Shown: in pieces, positions 1 to 12,204 of the stretch | Layout: the number at the start of each line of letters is the position of its first letter | Position numbering within the stretch: the first letter of the stretch is position 1 | Origin: Lucinisca nassula | Lineage: Eukaryota > Mollusca > Bivalvia > Lucinida > Lucinidae | Assembly: GCA_963580285.1 (NCBI GenBank) | Contig: OY757016.1 | Span: 40,625,124-40,689,123, forward strand | Length of the DNA stretch: 64,000 nt | Direction: 5' to 3' | Position numbers and translations under genes: made by a program | Notes under the pieces: generated by a model | Seen by the model: the letters and a program-made list of their open reading frames with translations, nothing else | Told to the model about the DNA's origin: nothing | The model's database searches: none

Positions 1-1035
1 CCGGGAGTAAAAATGCATGTCGTAATCATCGGTCTTCAAAATCTGCTGTTTTAATAAATTGCCATCAGAGAAACTGGACCACAACTGACAGTAAACGGTA
101 AGTGGCCTGCACTAATTAAAAACAATTAGCCAATTACAGTTCAAATAGGTCAGGGAGATGGCACGTGGCGACTTTTTAAGAAGCAGAGGTCTGTGAAGTA
201 GCCCTTACTTATAATAAAAAATCCCCAGTAGTTTGTCAATTAAGACTGTTCAGGCAAAATCAAAAGAGCCGCTAACGGAAGGTAAAACGTCGGCTGTCTC
301 CTTGGATCAACAGGTGTAATGCCAGTGATTTTTTTACCCCTGCGTCCTGCGTCCACGACGCACAAATAGGACCGAGGACGCACAATTATAAAATATGTGC
401 GTCCGTAGGCCGCAAAAAAATTCATGGGCGAAAAATCCAACTTTCGTTTTGGCAGCTGTAAATATCGGCGGAAGTGATAAAATACCGCACTTTTACCGAA
501 CTGCCCAACGAATCACTGAAAAATCGATACAGGTACAATTTAATGATCCAACCACAAGGCGATGATCCCTTCCATCCAAAACAAGCCCGAACTTTCACAC
601 AAGCAAGTTCAATGCGAACATCAAAGTTTTCCGCCATTCAAATCGCCGCCCACAAACTACCAAAATTGTTTTTCTGCACGTGATCGGTAAATGACGTCAT
701 CTGATGCCAGCAACCTCACACGTGTTTAGTATCATTGTTTTATTTTAATGGGGTGTATATGTTTCATAAAAAATAATGTTTGGACCTGGTAAAAATATTT
801 TCTCGACAGCGAAACGGTTATGAATAGAGGTGCATATAAAACAGCGTTTTGCACAGCTCCCCGAATTATCCCAAGCAGCTTGAACAACAGCTTTCAACTT
901 TTCCCATCTAGCGTCTGCTATTTGGCACCAAAACATAACATTCAAGAGATAGTAGAAAAGTCTGTTTTTATTATGCATACATAGGGGGGATAAACACAAA
1001 GTAGAGAGATAATTGACCATATTTTCACACCTTGT
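1..1035. other. Non-coding stretch with one arm of a distant inverted repeat
   Basis: No exon with splice borders is seen. From about 538 to 985 the sequence is an imperfect inverted copy of 5170-5660. The best matching part (about 540-735) includes a 71-codon minus-strand frame at 422-637 whose opening words resemble the copy at 5552. The frame is broken by a stop in that second copy, so it is more likely repeat DNA or a decayed gene piece than a working gene. Confidence 0.5.
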
Positions 1036-3802
1036 TAGCTCACCTGAGCCGTAGGCTCATTGGTGAGCTAATAGGGTGGTCATGCTGTCTGTATGTATGT
1101 ATGTATGTCAACATTTTCAAACATCTTCTCCTCTGGAACCGCTGGGCGGACTGAAGCCAAATTTCATGTGGGGCCTCAGTGGGATTGGGGAACGAAAGTT
1201 TGTTCGGGGGGTCCAGGTCACATGACCAAGATGGCCGCCATGCCCATATATGGTAAAAACCCTTCAAAAATCTTCTCCGGAACCGCTGGTCCGATTTTCA
1301 CCAAACTTGGTATGTGGCCTTGGGTACTCGGGCCTATCATAGTTTCTTCAAATAATGGCCCTTGGATGACCTTGACCTATTTTATGCCAAGGTCAAATTT
1401 GGTAATATAGGCTTTTGAATGGCAAAAAGTGAAAACGTTGGATTTTTCGAAAACTGTTGCAGCCTTTGGCCTGAAAGTTGGTAGCTGACATCAGCTAAAT
1501 GAGTTAATAAGTATATATGAGATTTATAGGTCAAGGTAATTCCGTGACCTTGGGTCAAGTTTTTTAATATGTCAAACTTTAAACTTATTTTTCAGGGAAA
1601 CTACTTGGTCAATTTTGACCAAATTTCATATGCAAGCTTTGTGGGAGAAGGACATGTAAATTAAGTTGATGATGTTGGGTCACATAACCAAGATGGCCGC
1701 CATGCCCATATATGGATAAAACCCTTCAAAAATCTTCTTCTCTGAAACTACTGGACAGATTTTCATGAAACTTGGTATGTAGCATCTGGGATGCGGGCCC
1801 ATCATAAATTCTTAAAATGGTGACCCTCGGATGACCTTAACCTATTTTATGCCAGGGTAAAATTTAGTCACATATGCATTTGTATGGGAAAAAGTGAAAA
1901 TGCATTATATCTAACAAACAGTTCAATATTCCACCACTAAATCATATATATTCTTGTTCCTTAAGATAGGGCGCATTTATTGACATGGGGTCCACCAGGT
2001 CCCTTAAAAAAAAACTTCAAAAATCTTCTTCTCCGGAACCGCTGGGCCGATTTCCACCAAACTTGGTATTTAGCCTCGGGGCCCATCATAGTTTGTTCAA
2101 ATAATTGCCCTGGGATGACCTTGACCTATTTTATGCCAAGGTCATATTTGGTCACATTGGCATTTGTATGGGAAAAAGTCTAAATGGCTGATATCTTGCA
2201 AATGGTTGAGAATACCACCCCTAAACCATATATATATGTATATTCTTGTTCCTTGTGATTAAGCATGTTAAATGACATGGACCTTGGGAGTCTAGGGGGT
2301 CCCCCGGGGACATGCCCCACCCCCTTCATTTCAAAAAGTGCCCAATATCTTGGAAACTGTCCAGATCCCCACCCATAAACAATATATATTCTAAGGGGCT
2401 TTAAGTGACATGCATCTTCGAGACCCTGGGGGCATGCCCCACCCCTGCATTACATAAAATGCATCAAATCTCAGAAACTGTTCAGATCCCCTCCCATAAA
2501 TCATATATTTTCTTGTTTCTTGTGATAAGGGGCATTTAGTTACATGGATCTTTGAACACCATAGGTTAAATTGGGGGCCGACACCCCCTTTAGAAATGGT
2601 TAAGCTCTCCACCCATTAACCATATATTTTCTTGTTCCTGACCTTTTAGCTCATCTAAGGCTTTATCTTGGCTAAATATAACTGAAAATTCAAACTCAAA
2701 AGTTTTTCAACTGATCTTCAAGAGTCAGGAATGTGATTAAGGACCACTTGGTCATACAGCCAGATGCATTTAGTGACATGGACCTTAATTTGGGCCCCTG
2801 GGGGCATGCCCTACCCACATCATTTAATAAAATGCGTAATATTTCCCCACCCATTAACCATATATATTCTTTCTCTATATACTAATATGGACATTTTCTC
2901 TTTTGATAATGGGTTTTCAGAAAAAATTCAATAAAAATTACATCAGGATAAAGAACAAGGTTTAAAACAACTAGCGTTGCAATAATTTAGAAAATCTGTT
3001 GACAAATAAGGATTTTATAACCAAAAACACATTTGAATAGGGAAATTTCCTTTGTTAAATTGCTAGCAAGGGAGGTAAATATTTCCCCGCAAACTTTCAA
3101 TTTCTTCATACACTGTAACTAAATAACTGAAATAATCATAAATGATGCAAAACACATCATGAAGTTCAAAACATTTAAATCGAGGCCAAAAAGATTCCAG
3201 AATCAAAACTTTATGATCATGGATTATCTCCCCTTTCAATGTAAAATCTCTATTCAAATCTTATCTTATCAAAAACACATTTGAATAGGGAAATTTCCTT
3301 TGTTAAATTGCTAGCAAGGGAGGTAAATATTTCCCCGCAAACTTTCAATTTCTTCATACACTGTTACTAAATAACTGAAATAATCATAAATGATGCAAAA
3401 CACATCATGAAGTTCAAAACATTTAAATCGAGGCCAAAAAGATTCCAGAATCAAAACTTTATGATCATGGATTATCTCCCCTTTCAATGTAAAATCTCTA
3501 TTCAAATCTTATTTTGGTCATAATTTTTTAAATAGTGAACCGATTTTCAAAATTTTTGTGGCACATGTTTCAAGAAATTTATAAGCAACTTTTGCTAAAG
3601 AAATCATCAATCCTTGTCTTTGTTTACTATAACGAATCTCCGAAATATCATTATCAGAGGACAAAAACAGAACATTAAAACACGTTTGGTGACATGGATC
3701 TTAGATCATAAGAGGTCTAGAGGGACCTTGGGTGCATGTCCCTTAGCCCTTTAGACCTAAGGCTGTCAGGTGAGCGTCTTCAGGACCAATGGTCCTCTGG
3801 TT
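1036..3802 (+). mobile_element. Pearl/Helentron-like element, AGCTCACC family
   Basis: The 5' end is a hairpin at 1037-1069 (AGCTCACC arm, TGAGCC/GGCTCA stem), followed by a GTAT microsatellite at about 1090. The body holds degenerate tandem units with recurring words such as GACCTTGACCTATTTTATG and ACCATATATATTCTTGTTCC. The 3' end repeats the terminal motif inverted (TCAGGTGAGC) and closes with the hairpin AGGACC-aat-GGTCCT at 3782-3796 and CTCTGGTT. No transposase frame is present, so it would be non-autonomous. Assignment to the Helentron group is inferred from architecture. Confidence 0.7.
3023..3512. repeat. Recent 248 bp tandem duplication
   Basis: 3023-3264 and 3271-3512 are the same sequence with only one difference seen (an A/T in the ACTGTAAC word), offset by 248 bases. 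Both copies carry the same 64-codon minus-strand open frame, which follows from the duplication and is not evidence of coding. The near identity marks a young event inside the older element. Confidence 0.9.
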
Positions 3803-4869
3803 CAAGTTGGCTTATTGATGAAATGAAAGACACGCACCGCAGGGCAATCATGTTTACTTGGCAATTATATGAAAGGGATTAACAATAGTGTCATAATTGA
3901 ACCGTTATAAATACACAGACGATTTGTCTCTGAATTGTCGACAAAGCCGGATACTGCAGCAATTATTGTGATTTACTTACTCCAGTTATACAGTATTTAA
4001 GGACTCAAAAGGCTGACAGTTGTAGACGATTTTTTTTTGCACTTGCTCGACCGGGCGTCGTAAGGTCAAAGTGCACCTGCCCGGCATGATTACAGTCTTG
4101 TCCCGGGCATCGGGGCAATGCATTTGTCAGCACCTGTTTAGATAGCTGGTGTCCCAATCAGGAGGAAATGTTCGGGATTTTACCTCCATTGTGCATGAAG
4201 TAAATTTCACACAAGTTGTGGTGCGGTGCGCATTTATTGAAAACGAAAGTAGAAAACATTCCTCCGAAAAAGAATCGGAAAATAGACGCAAAAACGTACA
4301 CTTTAGCTGGATTTCTTTGGGCTAGTAAACAACACAAGTTGATGATTGATTCTGTTCATTGCAAATAACAGATACTAGACATTCATTCATCACCACATTA
4401 TTTTTAAATATACTGAACCGATCTTTTTTTTTTTTGCTTCCCATTTTTCCCTCCAAATATTGGGACTCATAGTTTCAGATTTGGGACGCACAGTTTTTTG
4501 GTTGAACGAGTCCCAGGACTCATAGTTGAAAATTTGTAAAAAAAATCACTGTAATGCATAGGCCTGTAAGAGACGCGATATTAGGAATTGGTAGTTCAGA
4601 AAAGAGTGAAAAGAATGATTTACAAGGCTTTCTTTACGCTCGTTGTCACACGGCAATTAGTTAACACACCATGTTTATTGTCATCTATAACGGATTGACA
4701 TATTTACTGATTGGTGTGGTAGGCAATCAAAAGATTAATAGTACTCAGTAAAGATCACATGCAGACAATATCATTAATGGTGACTGACCAATGTCAACTG
4801 TAAAATCGTAATTTTTCACTCGGTTCTATGCATGTTTTGAGATTTATAGGTTTCTTGTATTTTACTGCA
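3803..4869. other. Intergenic, no gene seen
   Basis: AT-rich sequence without a recognisable exon or intact element. It contains poly-T tracts near 4030 and 4426. A short stretch around 4440-4560 resembles the region near 320-420 (runs mentioning dense CG-containing words next to long T or A tracts). Confidence 0.4.
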
Positions 4870-5160
4870 ATTCTACCAACCTCAACCTCTTTCTAACACG
4901 GAATTTCGGGTCCAACCAACAGATCGTGTTAGTTGACATTAAACATAAACGCCGACCGCATTTGTCACGGATCAGTCCATTCTACTTTTACACTGTAAAC
5001 ACAAGCCTCCAGTGCTTTCGATAAGCCTACATTGTCCTCGTGACAAGGTTTGAAAATAAGATCAAGTTATGTCTCTAATTTGCATTTATCCCTCAATCAT
5101 AAAATTTAATCCACAATCAATGTGAAAATGATTTAATAGCTCCTAAGACGATCAGCTACA
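4870..5160 (+). repeat. Dispersed repeat, copy 1 (second copy at 51783)
   Basis: This block matches 51783-52110 over about 300 bases, including AACACGGAATT near the left edge, ATCACACTG/ATCAGTCCATT in the middle and ATCAATGTGAAAATGATTTAAT at the right (only the first 20 bases of that word need be searched). The left edge resembles the CGTTATAACAC ends of pogo/Tigger-type MITEs. Another such word, near 6010-6040 (GTGCTATAACAAGG), could be an opposite end. Confidence 0.55.
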
Positions 5161-5169
5161 TCTAACTGT

Positions 5170-5660
5170 AGATGTATGCATAATAAAAACAGACTATTCT
5201 GCTGTATCATGCATGGTTATGTTTTGGCACCAAAATAGCAGACGCTTGGGGGGAAAAGTAGAATGCTTTAATTTGTGTAAACACAACTGTATGCTGTTGT
5301 TTGTGCTTCATACGGAGCTTCTGTGGATAAGTCGGGAATAGTGCAGAGGCCGTTCTCTATCCACAACCGTTTAGCTATCGAGAAATATTTTTTAGCAGTT
5401 ACAAACAATTTTTATGAAAGAAATGCGCCTCATTAAGATAAAACAATGCCATTTAACATGTGTGGGGGTTGGATGACATCATTTACCGGTCGCATGCAGA
5501 AAAATGGTAGGGATGGTTTGTGAACGGTGGATTTTATGGCGATTTGGGTGGCGGAGAACTTTGATGTTCGCCTTGAACTTGCTTGTTGAGCAGGTGTGAA
5601 AGTTTGGGCTCGTTTTGGATGGAGGGGTCCTTGTCTTGTGGCTGGATCATTAAATTAACA
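5170..5660 (+). repeat. Second arm of inverted repeat with 538-985
   Basis: Matches the reverse complement of about 538-985. The best conserved part lies near 5535-5655 and shares GAACTTTGATGTTCG, TTTTGGATGGA and GGATCATTAAATT. The spacer between the arms is about 4.2 kb. The small frame present in the first arm is interrupted here by TGA near 5586. Confidence 0.65.
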
Positions 5661-7100
5661 AACTCATCTGCAGTCTTTATTCTCTTATTTTGCAAAGCTG
5701 ACAATTTTAATCTTTTGAGTATATCGGCTGCAGCTCATGTTAACATATTATGCGTGGCAAGGTATATATCTATCTTTAATTTCTAATTGGACAAGCAGTT
5801 ATGGTATGTCTGCAATTAACTTGAATTTGAAAAAGTACCGTTATTGAATGTGTCAACTTCAGTATTACTTACTGTATTACCGCACTTAAAAGTTGGAGGG
5901 AAACAAAGTAATTGTGCTTGAAATTTCATAGAATCCTAGCTTTATATTTATAAATATTGGTTGGGGAAAATTTGGGGCCCAAAGCAAAATCCTGCTATCA
6001 GGAATCCTTCTGTAACGAATCGTGCTATAACAAGGTCCGTGTGTATATCTTTCCTCTCACAAAGCTTGAAACTGGCGCCTGTGGGTTGAAGGGGAAAGCT
6101 GACTTTACTCGGGGGTATATATTATTTTCCTGATTTCAGCTCCAGAACATAGATTGTCTGTTCATATTACAACCACCTCAATGACATTGTTCTATTGTGT
6201 TTCCACAATGTATAGGTTAGGATTGAAGTTACGAAATGTACTTTTCAGAAAAGGGGCAGTTAGGGAAACATGTAAATATGCAGTTATGCATACATGTGTG
6301 TCGAATAATAAGAAATGTTGTCTATGTTTTATGTGCAATCCAACTTTTCAAAAGGAAGGGTTCTGGGCTTCTGTTTTCAAAATCCTTGTGAGATCACTCT
6401 ATCTATCTAATCTATCTGATCTATCTATCATGCTCAGCTTTAAGACCAAGTAGGGCAAATACAAATGACATTAGCACTACGATTTGGAAAGACTATATCA
6501 AATATGTTTCTGCTGGTGTTAATGGAATACTGTGCATGTCTGCATGTTTTATTTGCAGCATAAAGCCGTTAAAAGACACTTTCTAATCATGGTTTACTCT
6601 GTCACTTCATCTGCATCTTTTGAACTTTAATACATTAAACTAAAATGTATATATGGTACATCAAAGTTACAGCACTATTAAAGATTAAGCAACCTTTTCT
6701 AGAACAGCAAGTCCCAAAGGTTGACCGTTAATAAAAGACAAACACATACACAGGGTGTCCCATGAAATTACTATGTTCTTAAAATCAAGTCTGGCTGAAG
6801 AACACTCTTGTTTTATAACAATTAGGAGGTTTTGAAATGAAAACTAAGCAATATTTATTATACTTTTATTTGCATTTCATAAACTGTTTATAAGTACAAT
6901 TAAGCAATGTGTTGCATATAAAATTTAGGGGAATTAAAATAATTTTCCTACCTACCTACCCTATTTTTGAAAACCATGTAATAGGAACCACACATATATT
7001 TTGTTTTGGCCTTACTGTTCATGCATTTGATTGCCATTTTCGTTAGTTACTCAAATTGCCATTTTCTTTAGTTACACAGATTGCCATTTTCTTTTGTTAC
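5661..7100. other. Intergenic, with a TATC microsatellite
   Basis: No exon is supported. 6394-6431 is an imperfect (TATC)n tract. A 99-codon frame at 6154-6453 runs through this microsatellite and looks like chance. 7030-7110 has three tandem copies of a unit of about 27 bases beginning ATTGCCATTTTC, with a fourth near 7378. Confidence 0.5.
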
Positions 7101-7103
7101 TCA

Positions 7104-7685
7104 CATTACAAAAACATGCCTATACACAATACATTGTAAATTTTATCGCCAGAAAAAGGAAAATTTTAAGATGAAAAAATGTGGTATTTTTCTTTTTTCT
7201 GCTCAAAATATAGATTGTGGGTACACCTCAATGAGGCGGTTCTAAGGAGTACCCACAAACTATATTTTAGAGCAGACATAAGAAAAATAAGTTTTACCCC
7301 TGTAAATCCCAGTTTTACTATATAAAAGTGGGGTTCAAGGGGGTCAAAATTGTATAGGCGTGTTTTCGTGATGGATTGCCATTTTCTTTAGTTCTATTCA
7401 TCACAAGAACACACCTATTTTATTTTCATCCCCTTAAACCCCACTTTTATATAGTAAAACTGGGGTTACAGGGGTATGCATTATTTCTCTTATTTTGGCT
7501 CAAAAACATAGATTGTGGTTTCTCACCAAGGCGGTTCTAACGAGTTCCCACAATCTATGTTTTGAGCAGAAATATGAAAACTATCAGAACTTTTTTAACA
7601 GAAAATTGTCTTTTTTTGGGGGGTGGGGGGTGGGGGGGTGGTATAACCTTCCAATATATTTGAATAGGCATGTTTTTGTAATGTT
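7104..7685. repeat. Nested palindrome built from two hairpin MITEs
   Basis: Three sets of inverted matches are arranged symmetrically. CATTACAAAAACATGCCTAT (7104) pairs with 7660-7682. The block 7285-7375 (CCCAGTTTTACTATATAAAA) pairs with 7395-7480. Hairpin units at about 7201-7275 and 7490-7570 contain TTGTGGGTAC/GTACCCACAA-type arms around a GAGGCGGTTCTAA core. The same hairpin family recurs at 12688-12742, 53541-53597 and 53976-54190. Confidence 0.75.
7618..7641 (+). other. G-rich tract, possible G-quadruplex
   Basis: Three runs of six to seven G separated by single T, then TGG. The runs are long enough to supply four G-tracts. Confidence 0.5.
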
Positions 7686-7975
7686 ATTTAACAGCATGTT
7701 TGTTTTGTTCCTTTTATGAAATGAAACTTATACTACACTTGGTGTCTAAGGTAAGAAAGGTGTAGTAGCAAAATAGTAATCAAGTACCCTTAACTCTTGG
7801 AGTTATGTCCCTTGATAGGTCCTTTCAGTATCACAATCTTGTTGATGACCAAGTTCTTGTGCAAATTTTGATATTTCTGATGGAGGCCAAATGCTAAAAT
7901 ATAAATCAAAGAGATATTTGTTCTTGTCCGGATTAGTTTATCCATTTGAATAATAAGTTTACAGCTGTAGCTATA
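7686..7975. other. Short intergenic spacer
   Basis: AT-rich, with no exon or repeat structure that I can define. Confidence 0.4.
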
Positions 7976-8532
7976 TTTTTAGCTCACTGAGCCTTCGGCT
8001 CATAGGTGAGCTTATAGTGTGGCAAGAGTCCGTTGTCTGTCTGTCGTCTGTCTGTCAACATTTTCAAACATCTACTCCTTGGAAACCGCTAGGAAGATTG
8101 AAGTCAAATTTCATGTGTATTATCCATGGGATGGGGGAACGAACTTTTGTTTGAGGGGTCCAGGTCACATGACCAAGATGGCCACCATGCCCATATAAGG
8201 TAAAAGCCTTTCAAAAATCTACGGAACCAGTGGGCCAACTGGTATGTAGTATTTGAGACTCGGGTTGTTCAAATGATGACCCTTGGATGACCTTGACCTA
8301 TTTAAAGCCAAGGTAAAATTTGGTCACCTGGGCTTTTTTATGGGAAAAAGTCAAAATTGAGTATTTTTGGAAACAATAATTGCAGCCTGTGGTCTGAAAA
8401 TTGGTAGATGCAGTAAGCTAATTCAGATATGAAATTTAAAAACTTGTTTTCCAAAGAAACCAGTAAGCCATTCATAACCAACTTGCATATGAAAAGTAGA
8501 AGTAAAACAAAGATCAGGAATTGATACAATTA

Positions 8533-8850
8533 ACTTACTCCACCCATAAAAGACACCAAAGGGAAAGAAATACAAACATTAAGCGACCAGACCATAATGG
8601 AAACCTAAACAAAGGAAGGCCATAAGGACAGTTACTTTCCCACAAAATGGCCATATGGCCATCCAAAACCAAAAGAAACCCGAATTAGCCACTCCCATTT
8701 TGCTCAGTACTTTTGCTTCGTTTTCACTTAAGCTATAGTAAACCTTTAGATGATTCTGTAGACATGGAAGGAAATTTAAACTAGTGCCACAAAAAAAAAA
8801 AAAAAAAAGAGAGAGAGAAAATACATGTTCTCCCCCGTAAAGACACACTG
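8533..8850. repeat. Dispersed repeat shared with 58300-58440, plus poly-A
   Basis: Words such as CAGTTACTTTCCCACAAAAT and CCAAAGGGAAAGAA occur here and at 58315-58385. A run of about 20 A followed by GAGAGAGA lies at about 8790-8820. No coding evidence. Confidence 0.5.
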
Positions 8851-8999
8851 CCTAATTTTGTCTAAATATGCTTGGTCCTCGAAACTGCTAACTACTAAAA
8901 CTTAATGCACCTTCGCTATCATGTAGTAATGTGTATTTTCCTCATATGTCATGTTATAAGTCTTGAGAGAATAAAAGTTTTGTCTGTCTGTATGTTTTA

Positions 9000-9205
9000 T
9001 TTGTTTGTTTAAATTGATGTTTTACGGCCCCAGTCAACACTATTTAGGTCATTATGAAGACGCTGCTTCCAATTTTGTGGGCTTTTACCCGACACTGAGA
9101 TGAAATGACATCTCAATCCCTGCCGCCCAAACAAACCAAAAAGGTTAATATGTAGGGGACGGTCCGACTCGCACCACATTGCCTGAAAGCTTCTCGAAAC
9201 ACGGA
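9000..9205 (-). mobile_element. R1 retroposon fragment
   Basis: R1 is a dispersed family seen here about eight times. It ends in a (CAAA)n tail preceded by TGTTGGCGGGGACGTTAAAC-like sequence. This minus copy starts with TTGTTTGTTT, then TATTTAGGTCATTATGAAGA and TTGCTTCCAATTTTGTGGG. The 5' half is missing. Confidence 0.65.
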
Positions 9206-10095
9206 AATGAAAATGGATTAATTTAAGATGGCTGCCATGCCCGTATAAGGTAAAAACTCTTAAAAAATCTACTTCTTCAGAAACAGTAGGCCGATTGTCA
9301 TGAAACTCAGTATGTAGCATTAGGGACTTAGGCCCATTATAATTTGTTCAAATGATGACCCTTGGATGACCTTGACCAATTTTACACCAAGGTCAAATTT
9401 CGTGACATACATAGTTTTGTTTGGGAAAATGTCAAAACTGAGTAGTTTTAGGAAACTATTGCAGTCTGTGGTCTGAAAATTGGTAGCTGCAGTAAGGTAA
9501 AGGAGTAAATGAAACTTCAGGAGAATTCGAGGTCAAGGTCATTCTATGACCTGGGCCCAAGGTCATTCAGATTTGAGAAATTAAAACTTGTTTTCCACAG
9601 TAACCACTGGGCCACTTATAGTCAAATTGCACATGAAAGCTTTTAGGAACAAGAAAATGAAAAACCAGAAATTTGTGTTTGGTCATATGACCAAGATGGC
9701 CACCATGCCCATATAAGGTAAACCCCTTCAAAAATCTTCTCCGGAACCAGTAGGCTGATCGTGGTATGTAGCATTGGGGGACTTAAGCCCATTATAGTTT
9801 GTTCTAATGATGATCCTCGGATAACTTTGACCTGTTTTATGCCAAGGTCAATTTTGGTGAAATATACTTTTGTATGGGAAAATGTCAAAACTGATTATTT
9901 TTCGGAAACTATTGAAGCCTCTGATCTGGAAATTGGTAGATGCATTTAGCTATAGGAGTGAATTAAACTACATGAATATTCAAGGTAAAGGTCATTCTCT
10001 GACATTAGCCAAAGGTCATCTAGATATGAAAAATTAAAACTTTTTTCCACTGGAACAACTGTGCCATTTGTTACCAAATTTCTCCTGAAAGCCTT

Positions 10096-10359
10096 ATACG
10101 CAGGTTCGATACCTGCCTGGGTCGGCAACACTCTTTCATGGAGATTGATCATGAAATCTTTTCTACACTCATTCTCTCCCTTCCACTGATTCAAGAAGGG
10201 CAGTTGTCAGTTTCTGGCGAAAGAATATGTAGTGTACTGGTTATCTGCATACGTATAAGCCTGCCCAGGAAAGGTGTGGATAGCTAAACTGACTGGCTCA
10301 AAAATGACCTAAATAGTGTTGGCTGGGCTGTAAACACCAAAACAAACAAACAAAAACCA
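10096..10359 (+). mobile_element. 5'-truncated SINE with 9 bp target duplication
   Basis: GAAAGCCTT occurs at 10087-10095 and again at 10360-10368, bracketing the insert. Near the 5' edge is a tRNA B-box-like GGTTCGATACC. The 3' end is TAGTGTTGGCTGGGCTGTAA followed by (CAAA)n. This ties the (CAAA)n-tailed R1 family to target-primed retroposition. Confidence 0.75.
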
Positions 10360-10425
10360 GAAAGCCTTGAAGAAGAAGGAAATGAAAATTTGGTGGTCAG
10401 CTGACCAGTATGGTCGCCATGTGCA

Positions 10426-10734
10426 TATAAGGTAAAAAAAAAAACATAGGCTTTTGTATGGGAAAAAGTCTAAATTGTACTTTCTGCCATGGTAAAACCC
10501 TTCAAATAAACTTCAGAAAAAAAAAACAAATGGCTCCACATACATTCAGCACTCAGGAGAGCAGTACAGGACCATTGGTATATAAGGTAAAAAAAAAAAC
10601 ATAGGCTTTTGTATGGGAAAAAGTCTAAATTGTACTTTCTGCCATGGTAAAACCCTTCAAATAAACTTCAGAAAAAAAAACAAATGGCTCCACATACATT
10701 CAGCACTCAGGAGAGCAGTACAGGAGTCATTGTA
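10426..10734. repeat. Tandem duplication of about 154 bp
   Basis: Two nearly identical units in tandem, each running from TATAAGGTAAAAA through CATAGGCTTTTGTATGGG and CTTTCTGCCATGG to GAGAGCAGTACAGGA. Confidence 0.85.
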
Positions 10735-10744
10735 TCCTGTGATT

Positions 10745-11275
10745 CCGTTATTCCGTTATTCATCATAACTCAAAAACCTTTTGAGGTATTTTCATGAAAC
10801 TTCACACAAATGTAAAGCACCATGGGACGATATGCAGAGTGCATGAATTATAACTCTGGATTGCCTACTTATGGAGTTATTGCCCTTTGAACATTGAAAA
10901 ATGGCAATTTTAACCTTGTCCGCTCCATAACTCAAAAACCGTTAAAGGTATTTTCATGAAACTTCACACAAATGTAAAGCACTATAAGACGATGTGCAGA
11001 ACACATGAACCATAACTCTGGATTGCCTACTTTTGGAGTAATTACCCTTTGAACATTGAAAAATAGCAATTTTAACCTTGTCCACTCCATAGCACAAAAA
11101 CGGTTTTGAGATATTTTCATGAAAAGTCACACAAATGTAAAGCACCATGAGACAATGTGCATGTGGATGGCCTACTTTTGGAGTTATTGCCCTTTGAACA
11201 TGGAAAAATGGCAATTTTAACCTTGTCTGCTCCATAACACAAAAAACGTTTGAGATATTTTCATGCTGAAAGCTG
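10745..11275 (+). repeat. Tandem satellite of about 165 bp, three copies
   Basis: Units share TCCATAACTCAAAAACC, TTTTCATGAAACTTCACAC, GTAAAGCACCATG and GGAGTTATTGCCCTTTGAAC. The core is related to the 155 bp satellite at 59098-60040. Confidence 0.8.
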
Positions 11276-11305
11276 AAAACATTTTTTTTCTTGTTTTTTT
11301 TTTTA

Positions 11306-12115
11306 TGTGCCCGGTAGGGATAGTGGGGACATATTGTTTTTGTCCTGTCTGTTTGTTTGTGTTTGTGCGTGGACAACTTTGGTCATAACTTTTGAACTGT
11401 TTGAGATAGAGCATTCATATCTGGCATGTATGTTCCTTGTGACAAAAGCTTTACATTCATGCAAAACATTTTTACCTGTGACCTTGACCTTTGACCTACA
11501 TAAAAGAAAAAGTTAACATTAGTCATAACTTTTGAACCGTCTGAGATACAGCCTTCATATTTGGCATGTAGGTTCCTTGTGACAAGAGCTTTGCATTCAT
11601 ACAAAAAATTTGACCTTGACCTTGACCTACTTAAAAGAAAAAATTAACATTTTGGTCATAATTTTCGTAGTGTTTCGGATAGAGCCTTCATATTTGGCAT
11701 GTAGGTTCCCTGAGCTTTACATTCATGTAAAAATCTTTGACCATGACCTTGACCTTTGACCTACTTAAAAGAAAAAATAAAATTGTTGATAATTTTTTAA
11801 CCCTTTAAGATAGAGCCGTCATATTTGGCATGTAGGTTCCTTGTGATAAGAGCTTTACTTTCATGCAAACTTTTTTGACCTGTGACCTTGACCTATGACC
11901 TACTTTAAAGAATTTTTTTTTTATTGTTCATAACTTTTGAACCATTTAAGATAGAGCCTTCATATTTGGCATGTGAGTTCCTTGTGTCAAGGGCTTCCCA
12001 CTGAAACAAAAAATCTTGACCTTTGACCTTGACTAGACCTTGAACTATGGCCAACTTCAAAAAAAAAAATTACCATGCGTGGGGACATGTTTGTGTTTCA
12101 CAAACACATCTTGTT
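11306..12115 (+). mobile_element. Pearl-like element, GGGGACAT family
   Basis: The 5' part is GTGCCCGGTAGGGATAGTGG, then a GTTTGTTTGTG tract. Six or seven units of about 120 bp follow, each with CATAACTTTTGAACC, AGCCTTCATATTTGGCATGT and TGACCTTGACCTTTGACCTA. The 3' end is GGGGACA, the hairpin TGTTTGTG-ttt-CACAAACA at 12088-12106, and CTTGTT. A second copy ends at 31732. Confidence 0.75.
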
Positions 12116-12204
12116 CTTTTGTGATAGCGCTATAGTGGGGCTATAGTCAGATTCTCTGACAGTTCAAAATGGACTAGAAATAAGAAAAATACACTGTTTA
12201 GCTA

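Larger units (their letters stand above)
7976..10430 (+). mobile_element. Pearl-like element, same core as the 1036 element, interrupted
   Basis: The 5' hairpin at 7981-8012 is AGCTCAC with TGAGCC-ttc-GGCTCA, followed by GTCTGTCTGTC-like repeats. The core words match the 1036 element: ATGACCAAGATGGCC, GATGACCTTGACCTATTT and TTTGTATGGGAAAA. It is interrupted by at least two retroposons (9000-9205 and 10096-10359) and by sequence shared with 58300-58440 (8533-8670). I do not see a clear 3' terminal hairpin, so the right edge is approximate. Confidence 0.55.

Noticed and set aside
3063..3505. Two identical 64-codon minus-strand frames
   Set aside because: They are identical because the DNA was tandemly duplicated (248 bp offset). 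There is no splice or start context.
6154..6453. 99-codon + strand frame
   Set aside because: It runs through a TATC microsatellite and has no recognisable domain, Kozak context or splice borders.
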